Source: Neodontobutis hainanensis (Eukaryota > Chordata > Actinopteri > Gobiiformes > Odontobutidae). Taken from it: DNA of 64,000 nucleotides. Location: NCBI GenBank assembly GCA_024349245.1, contig JALDNG010000001.1, forward strand, positions 6,840,501 through 6,904,500, written 5' to 3'. The translations under genes and the position numbers were made by a program. Within the stretch, counting starts at the first letter, position 1, and every line of letters begins with the position of its first letter. Under the pieces are notes generated by a model, which searched no databases, was not told the origin of the DNA, and saw only the letters and a list, made by a program, of their open reading frames with translations. Of the stretch, positions 54,882 through 64,000 are shown in pieces.

Positions 54882-57800
54882 ATTTTTTTGATTTAAAGGC
54901 AGCTGCCTTACAAATTTTTCAATAGTTTAAGGCAGTTCCCAGACCAACAAGCAGGAACCCCCCTATTATAAATCCAAAAAGAAATGCATCCTCAACGTCC
55001 TTAACGGACAGGACTTCTAAACAAAGAACATGCCAGTTCTTCCAGGCGTCCTGTGAGTATAGCCTGCCGCAAAGGTCCTGCCAGGGCGAATGGGTTTTTT
55101 CTTCTTATGGGAAAAAAATTGTGTCACTTGCGCTCAGAGAGCAAGTAATCGGATCCATTTCCAGTTCTTAGGAGTCCAGCAAGCAGTAGAGTCAAAGAGA
55201 AATAAGAGAAATTTAGTATGACGAGATGAAACAAAAGAAGCATACTCCAGAGGCAGGAGGAGACGTCCGCCTTGTCCGAGAGCAGGAAGTGAAGACAAAG
55301 AGCCCTCTGTATTGTGAGACACAAGTCCACTCAGAGACATGTCTACTCAGAGATATGTCCGCACACAGACAGGTCCACTTAGGGACAGGTTCATTCAGAG
55401 ACAGGTCCACTCAGAGACAGGTCCACACAGAGACAAGTCCCTGTCGAGGCTCTTCTCTAAAACACAAATACACAGCTGCATTCCTCGTTTACACAATATG
55501 GTCATGTTAATGACGGCTAGACTGGAGATAAAGTTGCAGCTGGAGCTTTGGCCACGTTCACACTGGGTCACAGATCCGAACAAACCAAGTGTGTTTGAGC
55601 AAGTGGGACATGTGTCTGAAGAATCAACACATGTCCCACAAACACACTGGCCTTACCTAGGAACAGTCTTTATCCAACTTTTTAGTTTTTGTTTAGTCTG
55701 GTTCTCAGTTTGGAGCTCTGCATTCTGGAAGTTATAGTTTTTAGTCTTGAATAAAACTAATTGATTGGCAGCGCTTCGTTGCTTTGTTTCAACTGGACAC
55801 AACCCTGTCAACCCACAAAGCTGGATCGTTCTCAAATGAGCACAGACTCAATTGTGAGCGGTGTAATTTATTTTTGCTCAAAGGTTTAAAAAATTTGTGA
55901 TGGTAATGGAAGGTCACTAGAATTCTCAAACTCTGCTGTAAAAACAGTTGGAGGAAGGTGACTTTTAAACCACAGACTCCTGCTGCTGAGAGGCTTGTGT
56001 AACTGGCCTTTTCTCAGAGACATAACTCTGCCTCACGTCGAGATCCAGAGATTCATGATGGACGCCGTGTCCCGGAGCAGAACCCTTCAGTGACGTCAGA
56101 GAAACACAGTCAAGGTCTGGGACTGGGCTCAGAGATAACTCTTTAAAGGCTTAGTTCTTTTTGTCCAGGTCAGAGACCTTTATTATGCAGAATATTAATA
56201 CATTTGACAGTTTTAATAAAAGTCAGCACAGATCCACTCCTGACCAGGCAAGCAACAGCAAAATAGAAGAATACTGCCAATCCTTCTGTCCTGAAAACCT
56301 TATTTACCTTCGAATAAAGCAGGCAGGCCCTGTTCTGAATGTTTGAACGTGTCTGGTGTGTTGGTAAAAGCAGCTGTGGACTTCACTTTGGACCCAAGAC
56401 AAACTTCCCTCGAGGACATTGATGGAGTTTATATAAAAATCTAAATGTCAGATCTCTGAATAACAACAGTGTAGTGTTATTAAAGTGTCAGTGCTGTGTC
56501 TTTAATAACCCTATTACGGTAAAGTCCTGCTGTTTGTGGGAAAGCCCTGACCCTCACAGACCCCTGCTGTTCTCTTCCACAGCTCAGGGATCATGACTCA
56601 CTAATGTTTTTTTCCAACAGTTGCATTTGTGAAGACTTAAAACTTTATCGCTTGTGGTTTTTTGATTTTGGCCTCATGTCCGCTGCAGCAGAGGCTGTCT
56701 GTAATTGGACTTTGTTCTGCTCTTTAATTCCTGAAACAAATTCTTCTGTTTTTGTTTATTCAGTGCCTCGTGATCGACCTTGTACACGAGTAGCCCAGTT
56801 CAATTGACGAGGAAACAGAGACCACCGCTGAATGAAGTCATCTCTGATGGAAACCTCAAATAATTGACCTCATTATTGGAGGTTTCCGTCTCTGAACACA
56901 TGCACATTTATAATCTTCATTATATGTTTATCTCTGTTTCTATGTTGTTTATATCATATCTTATGTTTCTGTCGTGAACGCTGGGTCCAGTCACTAACAC
57001 AAACAGACTTTATTTACAACACTCTGAGGTTGTTATTGTGTGATCTTATTGGTGTAAATAAAGGCTTCAGACGAACGCTGCAGGAAACACTGACCCCACC
57101 CCTTTTACAGAAACACATTAACACTGACTGGGCCCTGTGTGTTTTCTTAATAAACTAAAATAAAGTGTTAAACTCCAGACTCATGTTTCCTCTGAGCTAA
57201 TGGAAAGGTGTGTTCTACTGAAACAGTCTGAGGAGTCCTTAAAGACTGCCATGCCTGCATTAATTTTTTTCCTTGCTTCTCGGGTTTACCATCAAAAAAC
57301 AAACCCAACAGATGTCACATGTGCTGTTGGCCAATCGAGGATGCACACTGTTGTAAACATGCTTGTGTTATTTATGAGGTCGAGCGTGGACCGGCTCCAC
57401 GACTGGAGGAGATGCTCTCAGAAAAAGCCCTTTACTTCCAATAAAAGACCATTCAACTTCTGTCTATGACTGTTTTGTCTTGAGTGTTTCTCAGGGAATT
57501 GTCTAGATCAAACCCTCCACTGCTGGACGGCACTGGGGTTTGACTGAGCAGTACATTCACGCCTCTGAGACTATGTCTCTCGGAATGTATAAATATATTT
57601 TGTGAGGATCTGTGGCCCAAGACAAATTTACCCTCAGGACAAATTTGTAAAATGTAACGTTTATTTTGGTTCCACTGTCATTTTATCTCAAATATTGATT
57701 TCTAACATTTTACTTTTATTATTTATTTATTAATGAATTAAACAGAGACAGGAGACAGATACCTGGATGAAATCTCAGTCGGACCAGGACGAGGTCACAA

Positions 57801-58310
57801 CATCTCAACCCTGAGTCTGTGACAGAAAGTGATGTCAACACAGCCACGTGGGAAGTGAGTGTGTCGTCTTCAGTGACACTCGGAGCTAAATATAGATATT
57901 ACACTGTGGACTTTAACCAGGTCCAGGCCAGATCTAAACCAGGACAGGAACTGGAGTAAACAGGACTAAAGAAGGTCTAAATCTGGACTTAAGGAGGTCT
58001 AAGCCTGGTCTGTGACACTGACAGGGATATATTTAGGCTGTACACAGACAAGGCTTGTGAAGATGAGTTGGAGATAAATATGACCTAATACCTCTCACTC
58101 TTATGGCCAATCCCAATTCTCTAACTTACCCCTGACCCTGACCCCTGCTCCTTGTTTGTGTTTACCTGACTCTGAACACGTCCGTTTCATCCTGATGGTG
58201 TTAGATGGAAACAATGATGAATCTGAGCTAAAATCATGATCCACTTTCTTCTTCAAGAACCATGAGCTACATTCTACATGTAATCATTATTTGAATTTGT
58301 ACAGAGGACG
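54882..58310. other. intergenic, mostly unrecognised
   Basis: No gene that I can support. At 55320-55445 there is a short repeat of CAGAGACAGGTCCACT units. The remainder is unique-looking with small open frames only. Confidence 0.45.
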
Positions 58311-58314
58311 ACCT

Positions 58315-58490
58315 CCAGAGGGTCTGGGTCTGGTCCTGGTCTGGTCCTGGTCTGGTTCTGGTTCTGGTTCTGGTTCTGGTCTTGGTCCTGGGCTGGTTCT
58401 GGTCTGGTCCTGGTCCTGGTCCTGGTCATGGTCATGGTCCTGGTCTGGTCCTGGTCCTGGTCCCGGTCTGGTTCTGGTCTCGTGAATCCT
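58315..58490. repeat. GGTCCTGGTCT minisatellite
   Basis: Short tandem units of GGTCCTGGTCTGGT and GGTTCTGGTTCT. Open frames across it on both strands are low-complexity artefacts. Confidence 0.88.
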
Positions 58491-58611
58491 GCTCTGTCCT
58501 GAGTTTGTTGCATCCTCAGTAACTGAGTGTCTTTGATATACTGAGGACAGAGACAAGTCGCTGGTCTCTGATACAACACTAAACGCTCTGACTAAAGAAT
58601 AGCCCACTGTC

Positions 58612-60365
58612 CTCTCAGTGTCCTCTCAGTGTTCCCACAGAGTCCCCTCAGTTTCGCCTCAGAGTCCCCTCAGTGTCCCCTCAAAGTTCCCTCAGTGTCC
58701 CCTCAAAGTTCCCTCAGTGTCCTCTCAGTGTCCCCACAGTATCCTCTCAGAGTCCCCTCAGTGTCCCCTCAGAGTCCCCTCATTGTACCCTCAGTGTCCT
58801 CTCAGTGTCCTCTGTGTCCCCTCAGTGTTCCCTCAGTGTCCCCTGTGTTCCCTCAGAGTCCCCTCAGTGTCCCCACAGTATCCTCTCAGAGTCCCCTCAG
58901 TGTCCTCTCAGTGTCCCCTCAGAGTCCCCTCAGTATCCCCTCAGAGTCCCCTCAGTGTCCCCTCAGTGTCCCCTCATTGTTACCTCAATGTCCTCTGTGT
59001 CCCCTCAGTGTTCCCTCAGTGTCCCCTCAGTGTCCTCTCAGAGTCCCCTCAGTGTCCCCTCAGAGTCCCCTCAAAGTTCCCTCAATGTCCCCTGTGTTCC
59101 CTCAGAGTCCCCTCAGTGTCCCCACAGTATCCTCTCAGAGTTCCCTCAGTGTCCCCTCAGTGTCCCCTCAGAGTTACCTCAGTGTCCCCTGTGTCCCCTC
59201 ATTGTCCCCTCAGTGTCCCCTCAGTGTCCTCTCAGAGTCCCCTCAGAGTTACCCCAGTGTCCCCTGTGTCCCCTCATTGTCCCCTCATTGTACCGTCAGT
59301 GTCCTCTCAGTGTCCCCTGTGTCACCTCAGTGTCCCCTCAGTGTCCTCTCAGAGTCCCCTCAGTGTCCCCTCAGTGTCCTCTCAGACTCCCCTCAAAGTG
59401 CCCTCAGTGTCCTCTCAGTGTTCCCACAGAGTCCCCTCAGTTTCCCCTCAGAGTCCCCTCAGTGTCCCCTCAAAGTTCCCTCAGTGTCCCCTCAAAGTTC
59501 CCTCAGTGTCCTCTCAGTGTCCCCACAGTATCCTCTCAGAGTCCCCTCAGTGTCCACTCAGAGTCCCCTCATTGTACCCTCAGTGTCCTCTCAGTGTCCT
59601 CTGTGTCCCCTCAGTGTTCCCTCAGTGTCCCCTGTGTTCCCTCAGAGTCCCCTCAGTGTCCCCACAGTATCCTCTCAGAGTCCCCTCAGTGTCCTCTCAG
59701 TGTCCCCTCAGAGTCCCCTCAGTATCCCCTCAGAGTCCCCTCAGTGTCCCCTCAGTGTCCCCTCATTGTTACCTCAATGTCCTCTGTGTCCCCTCAGTGT
59801 TCCCTCAGTGTCCCCTCAGTGTCCTCTCAGAGTCCCCTCAGTGTCCCCTCAGTATCCTCTCAGAGTCCCCTCAGTGTCCCCTCAGAGTCCCCTCAAAGTT
59901 CCCTCAGTGTCCCCTGTGTTCCCTCAGAGTCCCCTCAGTGTCCCCACAGTATCGTCTCAGAGTTCCCTCAGTGTCCCCTCAGTGTCCCCTCAGAGTTACC
60001 TCAGTGTCCCCTGTGTCCCCTCATTGTCCCCTCAGTGTCCCCTCAGTGTCCTCTCAGAGTCCCCTCAGAGTTACCCCAGTGTCCCCTGTGTCCCCTCATT
60101 GTACCGTCAGTGTCCTCTCAGTGTCCCCTGTGTCACCTCAGTGTCCCCTCAGTGTCCTCTCAGAGTCCCCTCAGTGTCCCCTCAGTGTCCTCTCAGACTC
60201 CCCTCAAAGTGCCCTCAGTGTCCTCTCAGTGTCCCCTCGGTGTCTTCTCAGTGTCCCCTTAGATTCCTCTCAGTGTCCCCTCGGTGTCCTCTCAGACTCC
60301 CCTCAGAGTGCCCTCAGTATCCTCTCAGTGTCCCCTCGGTGTCTTCTCAGTGTCCTCTCAGTGTC
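58612..60365. repeat. 1.75-kb minisatellite, 11-bp unit with a 789-bp higher-order duplication
   Basis: The basic unit is CCTCAGTGTCC or CCTCAGAGTCC (11 bp). A larger block is duplicated: GTTCCCACAG occurs at 58631 and 59420, and TCCCCACAGT at 58731 and 59520, a constant offset of 789 bp. All three + frames stay open for 529-606 codons because the unit contains no stop and 11 is not a multiple of 3, so each frame reads the same peptide string. Not a gene. Confidence 0.95.
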
Positions 60366-60589
60366 CACGGCAGAAGACATTGTTTACACTCTTATTATGA
60401 GTTATTAACTGTTATTACGAGTAGGAATGTTTGTAGGAATGTTTGTTAGATACTTTAGTTCCCCTGGTTTAGCTTCTGCTCTGTCTCCTGTCTGCTCCTC
60501 AAAACCTCTGTGTATTTATTGAGTCCTGGAGTCCTTTGGTCGTTTACAGTAAAGATCCAGAGTTGTTTTTCTGTCTATTCTCAGCAACA

Positions 60590-60671
60590 CACTCTGATTG
60601 GTCTGAAGCAGAGGGGTGGGAGGGGCTTAGAGAGACTCAACTGATATATAAAGCCAGAGTCCGAGCAGGGC
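60590..60671 (+). promoter_or_regulatory. c11orf96: C11orf96-like gene promoter: CCAAT, GC-rich box, TATA
   Basis: ATTGG (inverted CCAAT) lies at 60597, GGGGTGGGAGGGGC near 60613 and GATATATAAAG near 60640-60650. The start is expected near 60672. A strong TATA box suits an inducible gene. Confidence 0.65.
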
Positions 60672-60995
60672 CTCAACAGGATTTACTCTGGACCTGAAGA
60701 AGAGAGACCAGAGGAGACTGAAGCTGGGACAAAAACGTTTTTACAGAAAATATTATCAAAAACTTTTGACAAAAAAGTAAACACTTTGATTTGGGACTTA
60801 AGGATTGTTTCTGGACTAAAACTTTGGATGAAATGTTCAAAACCAACAGAGGATAGGTTTTCTAACTTTTGAAGACTTGAGTTGGATCTTTAACAAAACA
60901 AGGGACTGAAATAATGTTTTGACAGTTTTTTGATGAAGGAAAGTTGTCCCTGAGTTTTGTCTGAAAGGCTTTACCTGAAACAACATAAACCAAAG
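60672..60995 (+). other. c11orf96: non-coding first exon of the C11orf96-like gene
   Basis: It runs from the predicted start to the donor CAAAG followed by GTAAGG at 60996. It is A-rich and has no long frame. The following intron (60996-61781) ends with CTTTCCCTCAG. The exon is inferred from promoter and splice sites. Confidence 0.55.
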
Positions 60996-61827
60996 GTAAG
61001 GTCACACAAAGACAGCCCTGATTTACAGAGTGGTTGTAGTTTGTTCACATAATAATGTAGTTCCTTTGAAGAAACACACTGACACGTCTTTAGATCTTTT
61101 CAGAGAGATGGACTTTGAGATGAACCTGGCTTTATATGGAACAGCTTTTAAATGGATTTTTCAAATTTAAAACCACAGTCCAAAAATATCTAAATATATT
61201 TTGGCCACATAAAATGGTGCTTACACTGTAAAAGCACTATTCTCACAGACCTCTCATTCCTGCTCCGACAAAAGTGTGAGAGTCCAGGAGGAAAAACAGA
61301 GCTGACCCCTGACCCTGAGTGTGACCCTTCTTCATTGCCCAATGTCTGTTTATTTCTCTGACAGGATGTGGGAATGATCTGTGAACAAACAAGACCTTAA
61401 CATCATAAAGACTTTATTATTGAGGATTTAATCTTTGTCCAATCACAGCTCACTTTCTAAAAAGGAGTGCTCCCATTCGTCAATGCTGATGTCAATAAGG
61501 AAGTAATGGTTACATATAAAACAGAAAGTTTATTTAGCTCTAAATATGTGTGTTTACAGAGAAACAGATAAAAAAAGAACACAAGTGAAATGAGGCAGAG
61601 ATATTCCCAGGATCGGTTTGAGGATGAAAACAAAACTGATGGCTTTAAAAAAGATCTATTAATTAGGAACAAAATGTGAATTGGCTGATCTGCTCTTCCT
61701 TTTATTAAAAGTGTGAAGGTGAAGAGTGAGGAGCTTTAACTCTGAACAGAGTTAACCTTCTCTTTACTTTCTTTCCCTCAGACAGCTCTGTTCTGAAGAG
61801 TTAACCCTGTCCCAGTGTCTCCTCCCG

Positions 61828-62223
61828 ATGGCAGCCAGCGCCCACTTTCTGTCCTCGATGATGGAGGAGTTCCCTCAGCAGCTGCCCGTCCCCAAAGCGC
61901 CCCCCAGAGGAAAGAGCCGGGCGCGCAGACCCCGAGAGGCGCGCTTTAAGACACAGCCGGTGACCTTTGCTGAGATCGCGGAGGTGGAAGAGGAGGGAGG
62001 GTCTGCTCTGGAGGAAGAACGGGCCAAACGCTCTTTCCTTCAGTCTCTGGAAAACCTCAGGAGGAGCACCCAGAGCCTGTACTGCCACGTGCACAGCTCT
62101 CAGCACGGGCATGCCCCTGAGCACGTGCACGCCCCTCATCACGTGCACAGCTCTGAGAATGTCCAGCACCGGGGCACTCAGACCTGCAGCCTGGACTCCA
62201 GCGACTCCGACTCCCCTCAGTGA
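61828..62223 (+). CDS. c11orf96: C11orf96-like conserved protein (131 aa)
   Basis: The single coding exon begins at ATG 61828, 46 bases after the acceptor at 61781. Function is unknown. Recognition rests on a conserved core that I recall from the mammalian protein: a basic stretch (GKSRARRPREARFKTQPVTF, about 30-49), EVEEEG with EEERAKRSFLQSL, NLRRSTQSL, and a C-terminal SLDSSDSDS. Between the last two lies a His-rich insertion (about 89-119) with HVHSS, HGHAPEHVHAPHHVHSS. No signal peptide, membrane segment or enzyme motif. The position after alkbh3 matches the human order. The acidic Ser-rich tail could be a kinase substrate, which is inference. Confidence 0.88.
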   Translation: MAASAHFLSSMMEEFPQQLPVPKAPPRGKSRARRPREARFKTQPVTFAEIAEVEEEGGSALEEERAKRSFLQSLENLRRSTQSLYCHVHSSQHGHAPEHVHAPHHVHSSENVQHRGTQTCSLDSSDSDSPQ

Positions 62224-63119
62224 AACACAAACTGAAACAAACTGAACTGAAGGATTCCTCTTTGTACCTTTCCCTAATTTCTTTAACTTGCACTCTTTTA
62301 AAGACTGCATATGTGAAATGACTAAAAAACACATAACAGTGATAACTTCTGGACATTTATATTCAACTCGAGGTAAAGATAAAGTGAAAGAGAGAGATAA
62401 AGTCAGGCCTTAGTCTGAAACATGTTGAATAGAGGTTTTATTTCTACAGCCAGAGTTCCCTCAAAAGGACCTAACAGATCCAATCAGGCATCAAATAAAC
62501 CCCTGTCTTTAGAGCCTCTGAACTGGGAACCACAGAGGGGTCCACTCCCAGGACGGACCAGTCCAAATGAGCATCACATATGAGCTGAAGGAGTGGTTTC
62601 TCCTGTGCGTCAAATCATCACAGAATGTGATATTTTACATATATATTTTAGGAATAGACTGGGGATGCTTCAGAAACAGCTTCAAATAACCCAAGTGCAA
62701 AGCACAGCTGACCTACATGAGCCTTGAATTGGTCTAAGACTGGACTTGGACTCTTCTGCGAGATCTCTCTGCTCCTGGATAAATGAGAACTGTCTTTTGC
62801 TGAGGAGTCGAATGTAAATACTGTAAATAAAATGAACCTGAGCAGAACGAGGTCTTATTTAGTCCAAGTGTGTAGTTTTATCTCAGACCAGTCTCACAGA
62901 CAGAGCTCCTTCTGAAACAGAAGCAGGACTTTCACATTTATCTGTTCTTCATTTTGTGACTATTCTAACCTTTCACGGTGTCTCACTTTTTATGATGTTC
63001 TTTAATAAATGTTTTTGAATATTCACTGGAGTCTCTGACTTATTTTTTTTTACAGAATGGAGCCCTGACTAAAATAGTTAGTCCCAGTCTTAGTCCTGGT
63101 CCATGTGAGACTGCCTGAC
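62224..63119 (+). other. c11orf96: C11orf96-like 3' UTR and flank
   Basis: No further frames of interest. AATAAA signals lie near 62826 and 63003. The second would give a 3' UTR of about 0.8 kb. Confidence 0.5.
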
Positions 63120-63365
63120 TTCTCAACAGTTCAGTCCAGTTTGGTCTTGGTCCGGGTCTAGTCCAGTCTGGTCCTGGTTCAGTCCTGTTTGGTCCTGATC
63201 CGGGTCCAGTCCAGTTTGGTCCTGGTCTGGGTCCAGTACGGTCTGGTCCTGGTCCAGTCCGGTCTGGTCCTAGTTCAGTCCAGTTTGGTCCTGGTCCAGT
63301 TTGGTCTTGGTTCAGTCCAGTTTGGTCCTTGTCCAGTCTGGTCTGGTCCAGATCCAGGTCCAGTC
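63120..63365. repeat. GGTCCAGTCCAGT / GGTCCTGGT minisatellite
   Basis: Irregular units of TCCAGTCTGGTCCTGGT. It belongs to the same sequence family as the tracts at 11096, 51240 and 58315. No coding content. Confidence 0.85.
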
Positions 63366-64000
63366 CGGCTCAGAGTTGATGTCACGGCTCCAGACATGAC
63401 CTTTTAGGCAGCAGCTGATGCAAGTCTCTGTCTCTGTTTCCTTTGGCCAAACCCTGAACAAACGGAGCCCAAAGCAACAGCAGCTGAACTCAGACTAAAG
63501 ATAGAAATAAACTGGATTAAAAATCCTTTGTAAATAAAACTTTCGTCATTAAACTGCTCCTAAATTTATTATGTCATGTTGTTTTTACTGCAAGATGTAT
63601 TCACTCAAAGACTTCGTTACTGTATAAAAAAATGACATACAAACAAGTACATGTTTGAAAATCATGCGAGGGCCTAAACACAAAACAATTTGATGGATAC
63701 TCCTCAAAATGAAACATATATTGCTGGGTTTAATTCTAAATTCTTCATTGTTTAGTCCTGATTTCACATCCAGTTTTAGTTTAAGTTTAGTCCTGATGCT
63801 TTTGTTCGTTACATAAAGCTAACTCCTGCTAGTTTTAAAAGTTAAATCTCACATTCTCCCACAAATATGTCGCTGTCATAGGCCACTGTCGTGTAAGCTT
63901 AAGTTTGAGTGACAATTCTGTTAACCAATAGGAAGTTACTATTAGACTTGTAGCCAATCACATCCTAGCGTATGTTTATAGTTTGGACCAATCACGTTCT
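63366..64000. other. intergenic, nothing recognised
   Basis: AT-rich flank. Two CCAATCAC strings near 63954 and 63990 could belong to a promoter beyond the window; no more can be said. Confidence 0.35.

Noticed and set aside
58618..60449. Three overlapping + frames of 529-606 codons
   Set aside because: They are translations of an 11-bp minisatellite without stops; the peptide is the same periodic string in every frame, and there is no promoter, domain or codon structure.
61801..62334. 177-codon - strand frame opposite the C11orf96-like CDS
   Set aside because: Antisense shadow; the + strand frame shows the conserved family motifs.

Overview
The window is nuclear DNA of a vertebrate, most likely a ray-finned (teleost) fish. 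It contains spliced genes with GT-AG introns and the gene order hsd17b12 - alkbh3 - C11orf96-like, which I recall from human chromosome 11p11. It also carries elements common in fish: a Tc1-type transposon, a hAT-like MITE, a DIRS-type tyrosine-recombinase retrotransposon and a retrovirus-like provirus. I cannot name the species.

Layout. 1-11.5 kb is intergenic: a 0.53-kb duplicated segment, several minisatellites, and a Tc1 copy (7686-9527) with a hAT-like MITE inside it. hsd17b12 (11891-25496, + strand, 11 coding exons, 332 aa) encodes the microsomal 3-ketoacyl-CoA reductase; it has a CCAAT/TATA promoter and a 9.4-kb first intron. alkbh3 (coding exons 49752-53070, + strand, 316 aa) encodes an Fe(II)/2-oxoglutarate DNA/RNA demethylase. 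A possible non-coding first exon lies at about 27.6 kb. If that is right, about 21 kb of retroelement sits in alkbh3 intron 1. A C11orf96-like gene (CDS 61828-62223, + strand) has a TATA promoter near 60642 and a non-coding first exon. Between alkbh3 and C11orf96 lie a LINE 3' fragment and a 1.75-kb minisatellite with an 11-bp unit.

The retroelement block (about 28.15-49.45 kb) is nested. A DIRS element on the - strand (gag-like, RT, RNase H, tyrosine recombinase) is split by a 15.9-kb provirus (29829-45756), also on the - strand. The provirus has 1.95-1.97 kb LTRs, a 4-bp target duplication (CCAT), a PBS and a polypurine tract. Its genes run gag - protease - RT - degenerate RNase H - second RNase H - integrase - env.

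The provirus is the most unusual object here. Its Env has the layout of a paramyxovirus/pneumovirus fusion protein rather than of a retroviral SU-TM. Its protease ORF contains two tandem retropepsin-like domains, the second without the catalytic Asp. Its Gag has a long coiled coil and no zinc knuckle. The combination matches what I recall of the lineage described as lokiretroviruses; that name rests on memory and needs a tree. The two LTRs differ by 11 small indels and, by eye, no substitutions. This suggests a very recent insertion and raises the possibility that some of its frameshifts are assembly errors.

The three cellular genes are ordinary neighbours with no shared pathway. A family of CTGGT/GGTCC-type minisatellites recurs through introns and intergenic DNA, and one has become a Gly-Pro repeat in the alkbh3 coding sequence.
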